This document shows, piece by piece, positions 44,414-57,141 of a stretch of 64,000 nt of DNA (positions are counted from its first letter, which is position 1; the number at the start of each line of letters is the position of its first letter). A model generated the notes under the pieces. The model saw only the letters and a program-made list of their open reading frames with translations. It was not told where the DNA came from and searched no databases. The position numbers and the translations under genes were made by a program. This DNA is from Thinopyrum elongatum (Eukaryota; Streptophyta; Magnoliopsida; Poales; Poaceae). Location of the stretch: positions 425,931,230-425,995,229 of the forward strand of contig CM022303.1 in the NCBI GenBank assembly GCA_011799875.1. Reading direction: 5' to 3'.

Positions 44414-45583
44414 GATAAATTAAAGTTCAATTAATCATATTACTTAAGAACTCCCACTTAGATAGACATCCCTCCAGTCATCTAAATGATCACGTGATCC
44501 ATATCAACTAAACCATGTCCGATCATCACGTGAGATGGAGTAGTTTTCAATGGTGAACATCTCTATGTTGATCATATCTACTATATGATTCACGTTCGAC
44601 CTTTTGGTCTCAGTGTTCCGAGGCCATATCTGCATATGCTAGGCTCGTCAAGTTTAACCCGAGTATTTCGCACGTACAAAACTGTCTTGCACCCGTTGTA
44701 TGTGAACGTAGAGCTTATCACACCCGATCATCACGTGGTGTCTCGGCAAGACGAACTGTCGCAACGGTGCATACTCAGGGAGAACACTTATACCTTGAAA
44801 TTTAGTGAGGGATCATCTTATAATGCTACCGCCGTACTAAGCAAAATAAGATGCATAAAAGATAAACATCACATGCAATCAAAATATGTGACATGATATG
44901 GCCATCATCATCTTGTGCCTTTGATCTCCATCTCCAAAGCACCGTCATGATTTCCATCGTCACCGGCTTGACACCTTGATCTCCATCGTACCATCGTTGT
45001 CGTCTCGCCAACTATTGCTTCTACGACTATCGCTACCGCATAGTGATAAAGTAAAGCAATTACATGGCGATTGCATTTCATACAATAAAGCGACAACCAT
45101 AAGGCTCCTGCAAGTTGCCGATAACTTTTACAAAACATGATCATCTCATACAAAAACGTGTATCACATCATGTCTTGACCATATCACATCACAACATGCC
45201 CTGCAAAAACAAGTTAGACGTCCTCTACTTTGTTGTTGCAAGTTTTACGTGGCTGCTACGGGCTTCTAGTAAGAACCAATCTTACCTACGCATCAAAACC
45301 ACAACGATTTTTCGTCAAGTGTGCTGTTTTAACCTTCAACAAGGACCGGCCGTAGTCAAACTCGATTCAACTAAAGTTGGAGAAACAGACACCCGCCAGC
45401 CACCTGTGTGCAAAGCACGTCGGTAGAACCAGTCTCATGAACGCGGTCATGTAATGTCGGTCCGGGCCGCTTCATCCAACAATACCGCCGAATCAAAGTA
45501 AGACGTTGGTGGTAAGCAGTATGACTATTATCGCCCACAACTCTTTGTGTTTTACCCGTGCATATCATCTACGCATAGACCTG

Positions 45584-45595
45584 GCTCTGATACCA
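45584..45595 (-). other. tRNA-iMet primer-binding site of the Angela-type element
   Basis: The minus strand reads TGGTATCAGAGC, one base from the LTR end at 45597. Confidence 0.92.
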
Positions 45596-45596
45596 C

Positions 45597-47339
45597 TGTT
45601 GGGAAACGTAGCATGCAATTTCAAAAAAAATTATACGCTCACGCAAGATCTATCTAGGAGATGCATAGCAACGAGAGGGGGAGAGTGTGTCTACGTACCC
45701 TCGCAGACCGAAAGCGGAAGCGTTAGGTTAACGCGGTTGATGTAGTCGAACGTCTTCACGATCCAACCGATCCAAGTACCGAACGTACGGCACCTCCGTG
45801 TTCAGCACACGTTCAGCTCGATGACGTCCCTCGAACTCTTGATCCAGTAGAGGGTCGAGGGAGAGTTCCGTCAGCACGACGACGTGGCGACGGTGTTGGT
45901 GATGTGATTCGCGCAGGGCTTCGCCTAAGCACTACGACGCTATGACCGGAGGAGTAAACTGTGGAGGGGGGCACCGCACACGGCTAAGAGAACAATTGAT
46001 GTGTCTTGGGGTGCCCCCCTGACCCCGTATATAAAGGAGGAGAGGGAGGAGGCCGGCCCCCTAGGGGCGCGCCAAGTGTGGGGAGTCCTACTAGGACTCC
46101 CAGTCCTAGTAGGATTCCCCCTTCCTTTTCCGGAGTGGGAAAGGGGGAAAGGGAGAGGGAGTAGGAGAGGGAAAGGGGGGCGCCGCCCCCTCCCCTAGTC
46201 CAATTCGGACTCCCATGGGGGGGGGGCGCGGTCACCCCTTGTGGGCTGTCCCCCCTCTCCCTTATGGCCCATGAGGCCCATTACCTCTCCCGGGGGGTTC
46301 CGGTAACCTCCCGGTACTCCGAAAAATATCCGAAACGATCCGGAACTATTCCGGTGTCCGAATATAATCTTCCAATATATCAATATTTACCTCTCGACCA
46401 TTTCGAGACTCCTCGTCATGTCCGTGATCTCATCCGGGACTCCGAACAATCTTCGGTCACCAAAATACATAACTCATAATACAAATCGTCATCGAACGTT
46501 AAGCGTGCGGACCCTACGGGTTCAAGAACTATGTAGACATGACCGAGACACCTCTCCGGTCAATAACCAACAGCGGAACCTGGATGCTCATATTGGTTCC
46601 CACATATTCTACGAAGATCTTTATCGGTCGTACCGTAATGACAACATACGTTATTCCCTTTGTCATCGGTATGTTACTTGCCCGAGATTCGATCGTCGGT
46701 ATCTTCATACCTAGTTCAATCTCGTTACCGGCAAGTCTCTTTACTCGTTGCGTAATGCATCATCCTGCAACTAACTCATTAGTCACATTGCTTGCAAGGC
46801 TTATTATGATGTGCATTACCGAGAGGGCCCAGAGATACCTCTCCGATACTCGGAGTGACAAATCCTAATCTCGATCTATGCCAACCCAACAAACACCTTC
46901 GGAGACACCTGTAGAGCATCTTTATAATCACCCAGTTACGTTGTGATGTTTGATAGCACATAAGGTGTTCCTTCGGTATTCGGGAGTTGCATAATCTCAT
47001 AGTCAAAGGAATATGTATAAGTCATGAAGAAAGCAATAGCAATAAAACTTAACGATCATTATGCTAAGCTAACGGATGGGTCTTGTCCATCACATCATTC
47101 TCCTAATGATGTGATCCCGTTCATGAAATGACAACACATGTCTATGGTTAGGAAACTTAACCATCTTTGATTAACGAGCTAGTCTAGTAGAGGCTTACTA
47201 GGGACACGGTGTTTTGTCTATGTATTCACACATGTATCAAGTTTCCGGTTAATACAATTCTAGCATGAATAATAAACATTTATCATGATATAAGAAAATA
47301 TAAAATGACAACTTTATTATTGCCTCTAGGGCATATTTT
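45597..47339 (-). repeat. 5' LTR of the Angela-type element (about 1.74 kb)
   Basis: Ends (plus-strand left edge) with TGTTGGGAAACG. Its right edge at about 47339 is cut inside the ATATGCCC start. Open frames at 45984-46868 are LTR noise. Confidence 0.85.
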
Positions 47340-49178
47340 CTTCATGATTGAGCATAATGGACTAGGGATAACTTGCTTTAGTGTTGATATTTTGAAAGAC
47401 ATGGTTTCTTGTTGGTATGCTTGAGTATTAAAGTCTTCATGTCAAAACCAGACTATTGCTTTGAACCATATAAAAGTCCAAATGTCCATACTATAAAGAA
47501 AAGATTATGTGATGAACATGTTAGGCAGCATTCCACATCAAAAATTCTGTTTTTATCATTTACCTACTCGAGGACGAGCAGGAATTAAGCTTGGGGATGC
47601 TGATACATCTCCAACGTATCTATAATTTTTGATTGTTCCATGATGTTAAATTATCATTCTTGGATGTTTTACAATCATTTTATAATTATTTTATATTATT
47701 TTTTGGTACTAACCTATTGACATAGTGCCCAGTGCCAGTTGCTGTTTTCTGCTTGTTTTTTACATCGCAGGAAATCAATACCAAACGGAGTCCAAACGCA
47801 GCGAAACTTTTTGTGAATTTTTCTGGACCAGAAGACACCGTATGGGCCAAGAAAGTACCTGAGGGGAGCTCCGAGGGGAGCACAACCCACCAGGGTGCGC
47901 CTGGGGGCCCAAGCGCGCCCAGGTGGGTTGTGCCCACCTCGGTGGCCTCCCACACCGCCTCTTTGCTCTATAAATACCCCAATATTTCAGAAACCCTAGG
48001 GGAGTCGACGAAAAATCAATTCCAGCCGCCGCAAGTTCCAGAAACACCAGATCCAATCTAGACACCATCACGGAGGGGTTCATCATGTCCATTGGTGCCT
48101 CTCCGATGATGCGTGAGTAGTTTTTTGTAGACCTACGGGTCCGTAGTTAGTAGCTAGATGGCTTCCTCTCTCTCTCTTGATTCTCAATACAATGGTCTCT
48201 TGGAGATCCATATGATGTAAGTCTTTTTGCGGTGTGTTTGTTGGGATCCGATGAACTTTGAGTTTATGATCAGATCTATGTTTTTATCCATGAAAGTTAT
48301 TTGATTCTTCTTTGATCTCTTATATGCATGATTGCTTATAGCCTCGTATTTCTTATCCGATATTTGGGTTTTGTTTGGCCAACTTGATCTATTTATCTTG
48401 CAATGGGAAGAGGTGCTTTGTGATGGGTTCGATCTTACGGTGCTTGATCCCAGTGACAGAAGGGGGAACGACACGTATGTATCGTTGCTATTAAGGATAA
48501 CAAGATTGGGTCTATTTCTACATAAATAGATCTTGTCTACATCATGTCATCGTTCTTATTCCATTACTTCGTTTTTCCATGAACTTAATACACTAGATGC
48601 ATGCTGGATAGCGGTCGATGTGTGGAGTAATAGTAGTAGATGCAGGCAGGAGTCGGTCTACTAATCTTGGACGTGATGCCTATATAATGATCATTGCCTG
48701 GATATCGTCATGAGTATTTGAAGTTCTATCAATTGCCCAACAGTAATTGTTTTCCCACCGTTTGCTATTTTTCTCGAGAGAAGCCACTAGTGAACCCTAC
48801 GCCCCCCGGGTCTCTTCTTATCATATTTGCCTCTGCGATCTATTTTCCTTTGCTTTTATTTTCAGATCTATTAAACCAAAAATACAAAAATACCTTGCTG
48901 CACTTTATTTTATTTGCGATCTATTTATCCTATCTATCACAACTTTATCACGTCTTCTCGCCAATTTGTGGCACCGTTACCCGAAAGGGATTGACAACCC
49001 CTTTAACACGTCAGATTGCGAGTATTTGTTATTTGTGTGCAGGGGCTGTTTACGTTGTGTTGCTTAGTTCTCCTACTGGTTCGATAACCTTGGTCTCATC
49101 ACTGAGGGAAATAACTACCGTCGCTGTGCTGCATCATCCCTTCCTCTTTGGGGAAATACCGCGTAGTTCAAGCAGGCA
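47340..49178 (+). mobile_element. 3' end and 3' LTR of a TGATAC-type gypsy element
   Basis: 47346-47600 matches the 3' internal end of the gypsy element at 16465-22662 (compare about 20930-21186), including GAGCATAATGGACTAGGGAT and the purine tract AAGCTTGGGGATGC. The LTR 47601-49178 (1,578 bp) starts TGATACATCTCC and ends AAGCAGGCA. The 5' half of the element is missing; its left edge abuts the truncated Angela LTR. It is the same or a sister family, with visible divergence and extra indels. Confidence 0.85.
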
Positions 49179-51510
49179 TCATTCCCCTCCAAACCTACAA
49201 CCCTCGAGGGCATTCATGTTATTTTTTCAAGGAATCATAGGCTATAAATAGCCCCCATGGGGCATGTGCTCTCATCATATCTAAAGTCAAGAGGAGAGCC
49301 AACCCTCGATAGGACCAAGCTTCTAGGAGGTTACGTTTCAGAATCCGAGGGACCTTGTAAGGCCCAGATCGTTGGGAGTTGGGGAGCTTCGGAAGTGGCG
49401 ACATTCTCAATGTCCCGTGAACCAAGCACTTATCTTGACGTCTCCCTTCACATAGCTAACATGTAGGCAACGCTCTACAGAGGTGACTGAACATGTTTAA
49501 AAAGATCGATATGTCAACCTTATCAGTGCACGACAACCTTCACTATAAGTACGTGGTACACACCCTCACTTATTTCACTAACCTTGTAACTAAGGACACT
49601 TCCTAGTCAAAATTCATTTTTGTAACAACAAAAAGGCTGATATTTTTTTTCACTAGAAGAAAAAGACATCATAGTAAACTATGTGCAAATGGAAATGAAA
49701 CTCCCTAGCACTATGCTCCCCAACAATGGCGCGACGAAAGTATTTTGGTGACCGCAAGCATACATGTGACAGTAGTACCTTTCGTGGAAGTACTATTGCA
49801 AGGTTTTATCAAACCAATGGGGCAAAAGGTTGGGATTTACCCCTTTCCCATAACTAAACTTGTCATAAGGATAGTTGTGTACACATCCGAATGATGATTC
49901 AAAAATAGTCTACTGACTATAGGATTTTACAAAATATAGTAAACAAAGATAAGATAAACTAATAACTAAGTAAAGTAATTAAAAACAAGAAAGTAAATAC
50001 ATGCTAGGACATGACAAGCAACCAATTTTTTCAAGGCTACACGCTACTAGAAATGCAGAGGTCTACTATGTGTGCAAACTAGAGGGTGGAACTAATTCTA
50101 GACTCACATCTTGCCCCACACGTACACCCCTCACAACAAATACCACCTTCCTAACATGCCACTAGTGTCAGGTGGTAATTAGGAGTCACCTATGGCTTTT
50201 TTTACCATGACCCCCCCAAGTAAGTGATCAAGCATTTCAAGGTAGCTTTATTACCGTGGTACCTCTAGTTGCCATAGAATTTACTTGGCACAATCCACAA
50301 TGATGTAATACAATAAACTTATGCATCGGTTAACAACACTAAGTATTGATCTGGACTGCACAATACCCTACTGCAAACCAAAGAATTACTTAAGCACAAG
50401 GGGTCCCAATATGAACATCATCAAGGGGTTCAAAAAGTAAGAAACACAAAGGGGAGTTGGTGTAGGCGCGGTGGCGACGGCTGTGCATCGATGATGGTGA
50501 TGGTGACAAGAGTCACGTTGGGCTACGGCGGCCCTCCACTCCTTCTTCCTCTGGCCCCTTTATCATGGCTTCCAATGATGTGGTGGAACTGTGAATTTCG
50601 TGATCTTGGTGGAGCGGCGGCTTGTGGAGAGAGAGTGTGTGTGATGGGATTGGGCGCGGAGGCTAGGTTTGGAGATTAAATGGCTCCTCTCATGATTTCT
50701 CCTCCCCATCTTTATCCTGAATCCAATCTAAGGGTTCCAAAGGTAGATATAATGTCCCCCCAACCTTCATTATCTCCCATGGCATCTAAGGAAAGAAACA
50801 ACACCAAATAAGCAGCTGGAACAACGAAGATTGGGCAGTTTTGTAGGTGTCCTTGAGTGGTGCGATCGCCTATATGATGGTGCATGGACATACTATTGGT
50901 CGGCTTGGGGTTTTTCCTTTTGGTCTCACAAACCACTTTACATTCGGTTGAAGTGTGTCAATGGAAAAGTGTATTGTTCATTTTTCTGAGGTGTCGCTTC
51001 TTCCAAAAGAAAAAAGAGAGGGAGAGCGTGTAGAAGGTAGTGCGTTATGCGTGTTAATCATCGAACATAACTAGATTGGTCTGATTTGTCTACGTGTGGT
51101 TGACTAGCGCATTGGCTATAGTTGAGTGGGATTGCCTTCATCGTCTTGGTCGATACTTCCATTGCATGAGCTCCTTGCAAGTCAAGGTGAGGAGCGTTCT
51201 GAACAACCCCATGCCGACGTTGGTCGCCTTCCAGCAAAAATCTTCGAAGAGCCATTACTCACGTAAGAACGTTGTCCACCTCCATGTTATGGCATGCACC
51301 TCACGCGTCCTCTAGACAACATAGGACCGATCGACGATAGCTCTGAGGTCACCGCTCTCACCTTTCACGTGCTTCGTGTGGTTCCTAGCCCTGCTATGTT
51401 GCCACACAATGACTGTACATTTGCCAGGACCATATGCTTTACGCGAATGTGATCCCTGGCCGTGTCGTGCGCAACAAGTGGGTGTTTGATTGGAAGGATA
51501 ACGATCTTTG
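49179..51510. mobile_element. degraded retroelement sequence without genes
   Basis: No credible ORF. A TATA-like GGCTATAAATAGCC at about 49240-49253 suggests an LTR promoter. CCCCAACAATGGCGCGACG near 49718-49736 resembles, on the minus strand, a decayed TGGCGCC-type PBS, with LTR-like sequence to its right (49740-50700). 51000-51510 includes broken coding-like sequence, possibly copia. I could not place clean element ends. Confidence 0.4.
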
Positions 51511-52086
51511 ATACGTCTCCAACGTATCTATAATTTATGAAGTATGCATGCCATGTTTACAACAATTCTATATGCTTTTGGTGCACTTTTACATGATTTT
51601 TATGGAACTAACCTATTAACCTAGTGCCCAGTGCCAGTTGTTGTTTTCTACATGTTTTTGGTTTTGCAGAAAATCCATACCAAACGAAGTCCAAATGCAA
51701 CAAAATTTTACGGTGATTTTTTTGGACAATAAGAAACCCAGGAAGCCTCGGGAGAGAGCCAAAAGGTAACCAGGGGAGCACAAGCCTGGGTGACGCCCTC
51801 CTAGGGTGCGCCACGTGAGCTTGTTGGACCCTCAGGCACCCGCCTGATGTGAATCCAACGCAGAAAAATCCTATAAATACAGAAACCACTGAAAGTTAAC
51901 CTAGATGAGTTTGTTCGCGCCGTAAGCTTCTGTACCAAAGCAATCTCATCCGGAGCCCTGTTCTGGCACCTTGCTGAAGGGGGAAACCATCACTGGAGGC
52001 CATCTTTATCATCCCGGTGATCTCCATGATGAGGAGGGAGTAGTTCACCCTCGGGGCTGAGGGTATGTACCAGTAGCTATGTGTTT

Positions 52087-52155
<69 letters not shown>

Positions 52156-52501
52156 TTCTTGATTTGGCACGATCTTGATGTACCATGAGGTTTGTTAATA
52201 TAGTTGGATCATATGGTGTTCTTCCTCTTTATCTTGTTGTGATGAATTGAGTCTTGCTCTTTGAGGTTTCGTCATGTTGGATTGAATATTGGATTTGAGA
52301 TCACTTGATGTATGTCTTGCATGAGGATACCCGTGGTGACAATGGGGTATTCTATCGAGTCACCTAACATATGTTTTGGTAATCAACTTGCAGATTCCCA
52401 TGGTGACATTGGGGTAATCTAGGCATAGAGGTTGATACACATTTTCCTCCCACTTTCTTCGGTAGGAACTTTGGAGTGATTCTTTGTCGCACGTTGAGTG
52501 C
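51511..52501 (+). mobile_element. Sabrina-like gypsy LTR fragment
   Basis: Begins TGATACGTCTCCAACGTATC. It contains the phrases GTGATGAATTGAGTCTTGC, GGTGACAATGGGGTATTC and GGTGACATTGGGGTAATC, which I associate with Sabrina-type LTRs. It stops at 52501, where an LTR end in the opposite direction begins, so its 3' part is lost. Confidence 0.65.
52089..52152. repeat. CT microsatellite (about 63 bp) inside the LTR
   Basis: A nearly uninterrupted (TC)n run with one TTT interruption around 52120. It gives a false arginine/glutamate-repeat frame on the minus strand. Confidence 0.95.
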
Positions 52502-53002
52502 TACTTGTAAACTGCATTGGGATTTCCCCGAAGAGGAGGGGTGAAGCAGTACAGTATAGATAAGTATTTCCCTAAGTTAGAACCAAGGTTATCGAACCAA
52601 CAAGAGAACCAAGCAAATTCCCTTCGACATCACCTACACACATAAAAACAAATACTTGCACCCAACGCGAGCAAGAGGGTTGTCAATCCCCTTGAGCTCG
52701 TTACTTGCAAGGATTAATTATGATATTTTGATAGATAGATAAGTTGCAAAGTAAAATAAAAGTAATTAAATTGCAAAAAATCATTTTTTGTTCTTAGCAA
52801 TATGATAAAAGTAGACCCGGGGGCCGTAGTTTTCACTAGAGGCTTCTCTCTCGAACACATAGCATACAGTGGGTAAACAAACTATTGTTGGGCAATTGAT
52901 AGAAAAGTGCATAGTCATGATGTATTCATGTCAATGATCATGTATACATGCATCATGTCCGTGACAAGTAGGCTGACTCCTGCCTGCATCTACTACTATT
53001 AC
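52502..53002 (-). mobile_element. 3' portion of a TGATAC-type gypsy LTR, inverted
   Basis: Begins TGCTACTTGTAAACTGCATT, the reverse complement of the LTR end seen at 17950-17971 and 22641-22662. It continues in reverse through CGGGGAAATCCC-type and TAGACCCGGGGGCC-type phrases, and is interrupted at 53003 by a copia LTR. Confidence 0.75.
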
Positions 53003-54764
53003 TCTTGGGAAACGCAGTAGTAAACAAAAAATTCATACCTACGCACACCCAAGATCAATATGAAGATGCATAACAGGTTGTGATCAACGATCGTTACCGT
53101 CACCGAGTTGCAGCGGAAGAAGAATGTGTCAATGTAGATCGTACTTGAAGTCCCTCGAACCGTAGATGAACGATCCCTCGAACTGCTTCACGAACCGTCC
53201 CTCGAATGAAAGACCGAAAGCATGACCTCTCCACAGATTACAAGCATACAGGCTTCACGATCCGGCAGCGCTTCACCGTCCAGAGCTAATCGTTGCCGGA
53301 TAATTAGTGGGAGAAGAAGAGAACCGCATAGGGCTTCTCTATTATGAGGATTAGGGAGAACTAGAACTAGATCTAGTCTACATAAAACTAGACGAGAACT
53401 AGATCAAGAGAGAACTTGACGAGGCTTCAAAACTTATGTTCTAGGGGCTAGCTCTGCCCCTCTATTTATATGTTGAGCCATAAGGTCGTAACTTGGGGAG
53501 GGAGCCTCCCCAATGTCGGTTTGGAATAGAAGGAAGGGTCCTCCTCGGATTCCAGCACGAAACGCCAAGGTTCCTGGCGTTTCCGAAAATGCCATGGACA
53601 TCGGCCTTTGGTCCAGTACCAGATGCCAAAGACCCTGGCGTCTGGCCCCCGCCCTTCGCAAAACTCCTTTTGCAGTGACTCAGACCTCATGGGCCTTATC
53701 CCTTGGCCCAACCAAAGTGTCCTCGCACCAGAACATTTCTGGAAACATCCGAAACTCTTTTGGAACTCTCTCAAAACTATTTCTTATATTCCTGGAACTA
53801 TTTTGAGAATATTTTATCATAACTCTTGCTTCACTAATACTCAGTAGATCGTAATTCCCTTAAGCTTGCGACCTTGTAGGTTCGGCAAAACATAGACATG
53901 AATGAAACCCCTTCGTTTAATGATCGATAGCGAAACCGTGGACATCCATATCGATCCCTATGATTACATGAATGACATTCGAGTTAACCTTTGGTTACCG
54001 TGTGATGTTCCCTTTGCTTCACGATATTTTACAAAACCCGGGATGCATCGGTATCCTCCTAAGTCATCACATGCTTACTATACCGAAATCCTCGTTACCA
54101 GTTTTGTTCTTCTTTCTCGTTATTGTGTTCCAGCATCCCCGTGACATAGTCACTTGTGTCTGGCCAGACAATGATTGATGTCATCACACCGAGAGGGCCC
54201 TAAGAATATCTCTCCATTGTCGGAGGAGCAAATCTGACTTCTTCAGCTATCCGACCACTTGTCAAACTTTCCGATGAACCTCTAAGTTGTCGTTATGATT
54301 ACTGTGTTACAGGTGACGTTTGAGCAACCCCAAAGCCCACCATACGGTAAGAAGTGACCACGATACTCTCATGGTCTAAGGAGCAAGATCACATGTTAAC
54401 ACTCCGTGTTATTACAATTGAATGCAGACAATATTAACTCAATTCATAACAAATAAGATTGGGTCGATTCAATATGATCGTTCTTCCAACGTCATAATCT
54501 CAATGTTGTTTTAGGACTATCGTTACACTTAACGATATCCTAAGATCCGGAAAACGTGATCACCAACAACACTTGAGCTAGTCTTAGAGGTGAGACTAGG
54601 AACCTTTTATTTGCCGTTTTATCATTCCACACATGCATATGAGTTTTCCACTGAATCGCATATCCTAGGATCATAGCAGTTATAGCATAGAATATACACT
54701 CTTAACTATGAATATGGAAGTATAATAATACAAATATTATTGCCTCTAGGGCATATTTCCAACA
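53003..54764 (-). mobile_element. 3' LTR of a WIS/Angela-type copia (1,762 bp)
   Basis: On the minus strand it starts TGTTGGAAATATGCCC at 54764 and ends in GTTTCCCAAGA at 53003 (expected CA changed to GA). The purine tract GCAAGTGGGAGAC (minus) at 54765-54777 shows this is the 3' LTR and that the element lay to the right. It interrupts the inverted gypsy LTR on its left. Confidence 0.85.
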
Positions 54765-55008
54765 GTCTCCCACTTGCGCCAGAGTCAATAATCAGTTAGC
54801 ACTTTTAACTTTACACCAATGGCAATCCGGTGTCAGTCCATGCTTTGCTTGTGGTATAGACTTCGTCCTATCGAATCTGCCAACTTTAGATCCATGTGTA
54901 TCATTTGCATTTCTATGCATCTGTCATGCTTTCACATGAATTCATAATTTATGTGAAACAAGCTTAGTATATATTGAATCACTGGCAAGACCTTTGATTC
55001 CTTAGATT
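54765..55008 (-). mobile_element. 3' internal stub of the WIS/Angela-type copia
   Basis: About 240 bp of 3' untranslated sequence next to the polypurine tract, cut by the CACTA element at 55009. RNase H sequence is not reached. Confidence 0.65.
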
Positions 55009-55239
55009 CACTACAAAAAAAATACACTTCCATGATGATGCGTGTTTGTCACAGTAGGTCATGTTTTCTGTCATGCATGTACATCCATGACAATTTTATG
55101 ACAGAATCAAGATAGTCATACCTGTGCTGTCGTAGAAGTGTTCCATGACATTACCAAAATTATCATCACGGAAGTGTCCACTTCCATGATGATAAATCAC
55201 GCGTCATAGAAGTGCTTTCGTCAAGGGTGACCGACACGT

Positions 55240-56390
55240 GGCATCCACCGTAACGGGTCGCCGTTAAGCTATCGGGTTCCGGTTTGGATCCGATAACCCG
55301 TTAACAGCCCGGACCAATGGCGATTTTCCACGTGTAAAATTCTCATTCGCCGACGATCCACGTGTCGGCTCAGGGTTGGGACAGATGTCAACCATCCATT
55401 TGACAAGAATCGCCAATGAAACGTTGACACATGGGACGGCCCAATAGAGGCCCATATAGGTTTAAAAGCCGGCCCAGGAACAGGCCCACAAGATTTCGTC
55501 AGATCTAATGGGCCGGCCCGTTAACAGCCTAACATTTTGTGGACGAAATTATAGCCCACATCAGATACGGGCCGTTAAATGACTGCAATATTCTGGGCCA
55601 GTTTACGGCCTATATCAGATCCGGCCCGTTAACAGCATGCAATAGTTTGGGCCAAATTACGGTCCATACCTGATCCGGCCCGTTAACTGACTTTCATTTC
55701 CTGGGCCAAATTACGGCCCATAACAGATACGACCCTTTAACAGCTACTGTACCATTGGGCCCATTGGGGGCCTGATTTGTTCTTCGGCCTCTTAATGACC
55801 TGTTTAACAGTTCGGCCCGATATTAGTTTCGGCCTGTCAGCGGCCCTATCTACAAATGGGCCTCTTTTGGCCCGATTTCAATTTCGGCCATTTAAAGGCC
55901 CGAGTTGCACCTGGGCCTAATTATGGTCCGTAGTTACTTTCGGCCTCTTAACGGCCCGTAGTCTTCGTGGATACATTCTAGCCCAAACTGCCTATTGGCC
56001 CGTTAAAGGCCCTTGAGAGTGTTGGGCCTAATTATGGCCCATTATACATCCGACCTGCTTCCCGCCTGTCATGTAATTGGGTCAGCCAAGGCCCAAAAAT
56101 ATTTCAGCCTGTTAATGGCCCGTCAGCCGAATGGGCCAATAATGGGCTGATTTATATTACAACATGCTGTCGGCCCGTGATTTGTTGGCCACAATTAAGG
56201 TTGAATCTAGGTTTCAACCTGTTCAAAACCTATTTAATTTTCCGGCCCAATTAAGGCAAGCGGTTTACTCGGCCTTTTAAAGGCCCGAAACTAATACTAG
56301 GCCAGATTAAGACTAGACCTAACTAATGGCCCAAGATGATTGTAGGCCCACGGTTCGGCTCGTACTAGCAATTGGCGACCGGCCAATTTT
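55240..56390. repeat. CACTA subterminal array of GGCCCGTTAA/TGGGCC units
   Basis: Units of roughly 55-65 bp alternate GGCCCGTTAACAGC-like and TGGGCCAAATTACGGCCC-like phrases. At least 12 degenerate units can be followed to about 56340. The first 250 bp also contain ACACGTGG and CCACGTGT G-box-like motifs (about 55234, 55329 and 55357). Confidence 0.8.
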
Positions 56391-56694
56391 AGTACAGAAA
56401 TTATTATTTTATAAACCTATATTGGCTCATTGCGCACCGATTGAAGATTATGACCTTTTCTTAGAGTGACAATAGCAGAAACAACAAATAAATTACAGCA
56501 TCATGACGAAGAATAAACCTAGACTATACAACAAAGAAATTACAGCATATTACATCCCCTGAGCATCAAAGTTCGCCGCCAACGATAATAAAGGGCAACC
56601 AGACAGCAGATTCCATAAACTAGGCAGGTCACCACCAGTGGAAGTAAACAGGCCAACAAAATAATAGATAGAACCGACAGCACTTCAACACAGT

Positions 56695-57141
56695 TCAAGA
56701 AAGGTTAGCCCGGCCCAGGAGCTGCAGCGCAAGCAGCTTAGCAACCTGATGAGACTGCGCTTCTTTGACGCTTATATCCACCAACTTAAGCTGCATAGCA
56801 TCAATAGGCGTCTTGTACTTATGGTTAATATTGCATAGAGATTGGAGTTCCAGTCGGATTTGAGCGGAAGCATGTCTTTCTGCTTGAATTTCAGACTGAA
56901 GAAGTCCAACAGATTCAGGCGGCGACTTCATCGAGCTTGTGTCACTGAGTAAGTTTGACACTACATCAAGATATGACTTTGTGGTTGTATCCCTAACCTC
57001 AAGATGTGTTGCCTTCTTCTCTGGAATATATGTTAGAGGGACAAACAATGGGTTCGTCTCACTATCATTGTGGCAGTTCTTCCTAGCAGCAGTGCTGTCA
57101 CCCTGAAAGAGAAACAAGTAGGTAGATAACAGGTTTTGCAC
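56695..57141 (-). CDS. CACTA accessory protein, last exon (coiled-coil)
   Basis: The usable coding part begins near 57104 after a splice-like CAG. It reads GDSTAARKNCHNDSETNPLF, then SYLDVVSNLLSDTSSMKS, then an amphipathic stretch VGLLQSEIQAERHASAQIRL and LELQSLC that looks like a coiled coil. It stops at 56695. Proteins of this kind accompany Triticeae CACTA elements; the function is unknown. The frame is intact in this exon. Spliced partners appear to lie at 58400-58520 and 58690-58950. Confidence 0.5.
   Translation of the reverse strand: MQNLLSTYLFLFQGDSTAARKNCHNDSETNPLFVPLTYIPEKKATHLEVRDTTTKSYLDVVSNLLSDTSSMKSPPESVGLLQSEIQAERHASAQIRLELQSLCNINHKYKTPIDAMQLKLVDISVKEAQSHQVAKLLALQLLGRANLS

Larger units (their letters stand above)
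44111..47339 (-). mobile_element. truncated Angela/BARE/WIS-type copia (5' end)
   Basis: On the minus strand this holds the 5' LTR (47339-45597), the PBS, the leader and the first codons of gag, then breaks off at about 44111. The LTR ends in CTACGTTTCCCAACA, and its start (minus strand) retains ATATGCCCTAGAGGCAATA but lacks the first few bases, where gypsy sequence begins at about 47340. Everything from mid-gag to the 3' LTR is missing. The family group is clear; distinguishing Angela from WIS or BARE needs alignment. Confidence 0.85.

Noticed and set aside
45984..46868. Overlapping frames of 65-109 codons in both directions
   Set aside because: They lie inside the copia LTR and have no recognisable product.
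51896..52186. Frame with long Arg-Glu repeats
   Set aside because: Translation of the CT microsatellite.
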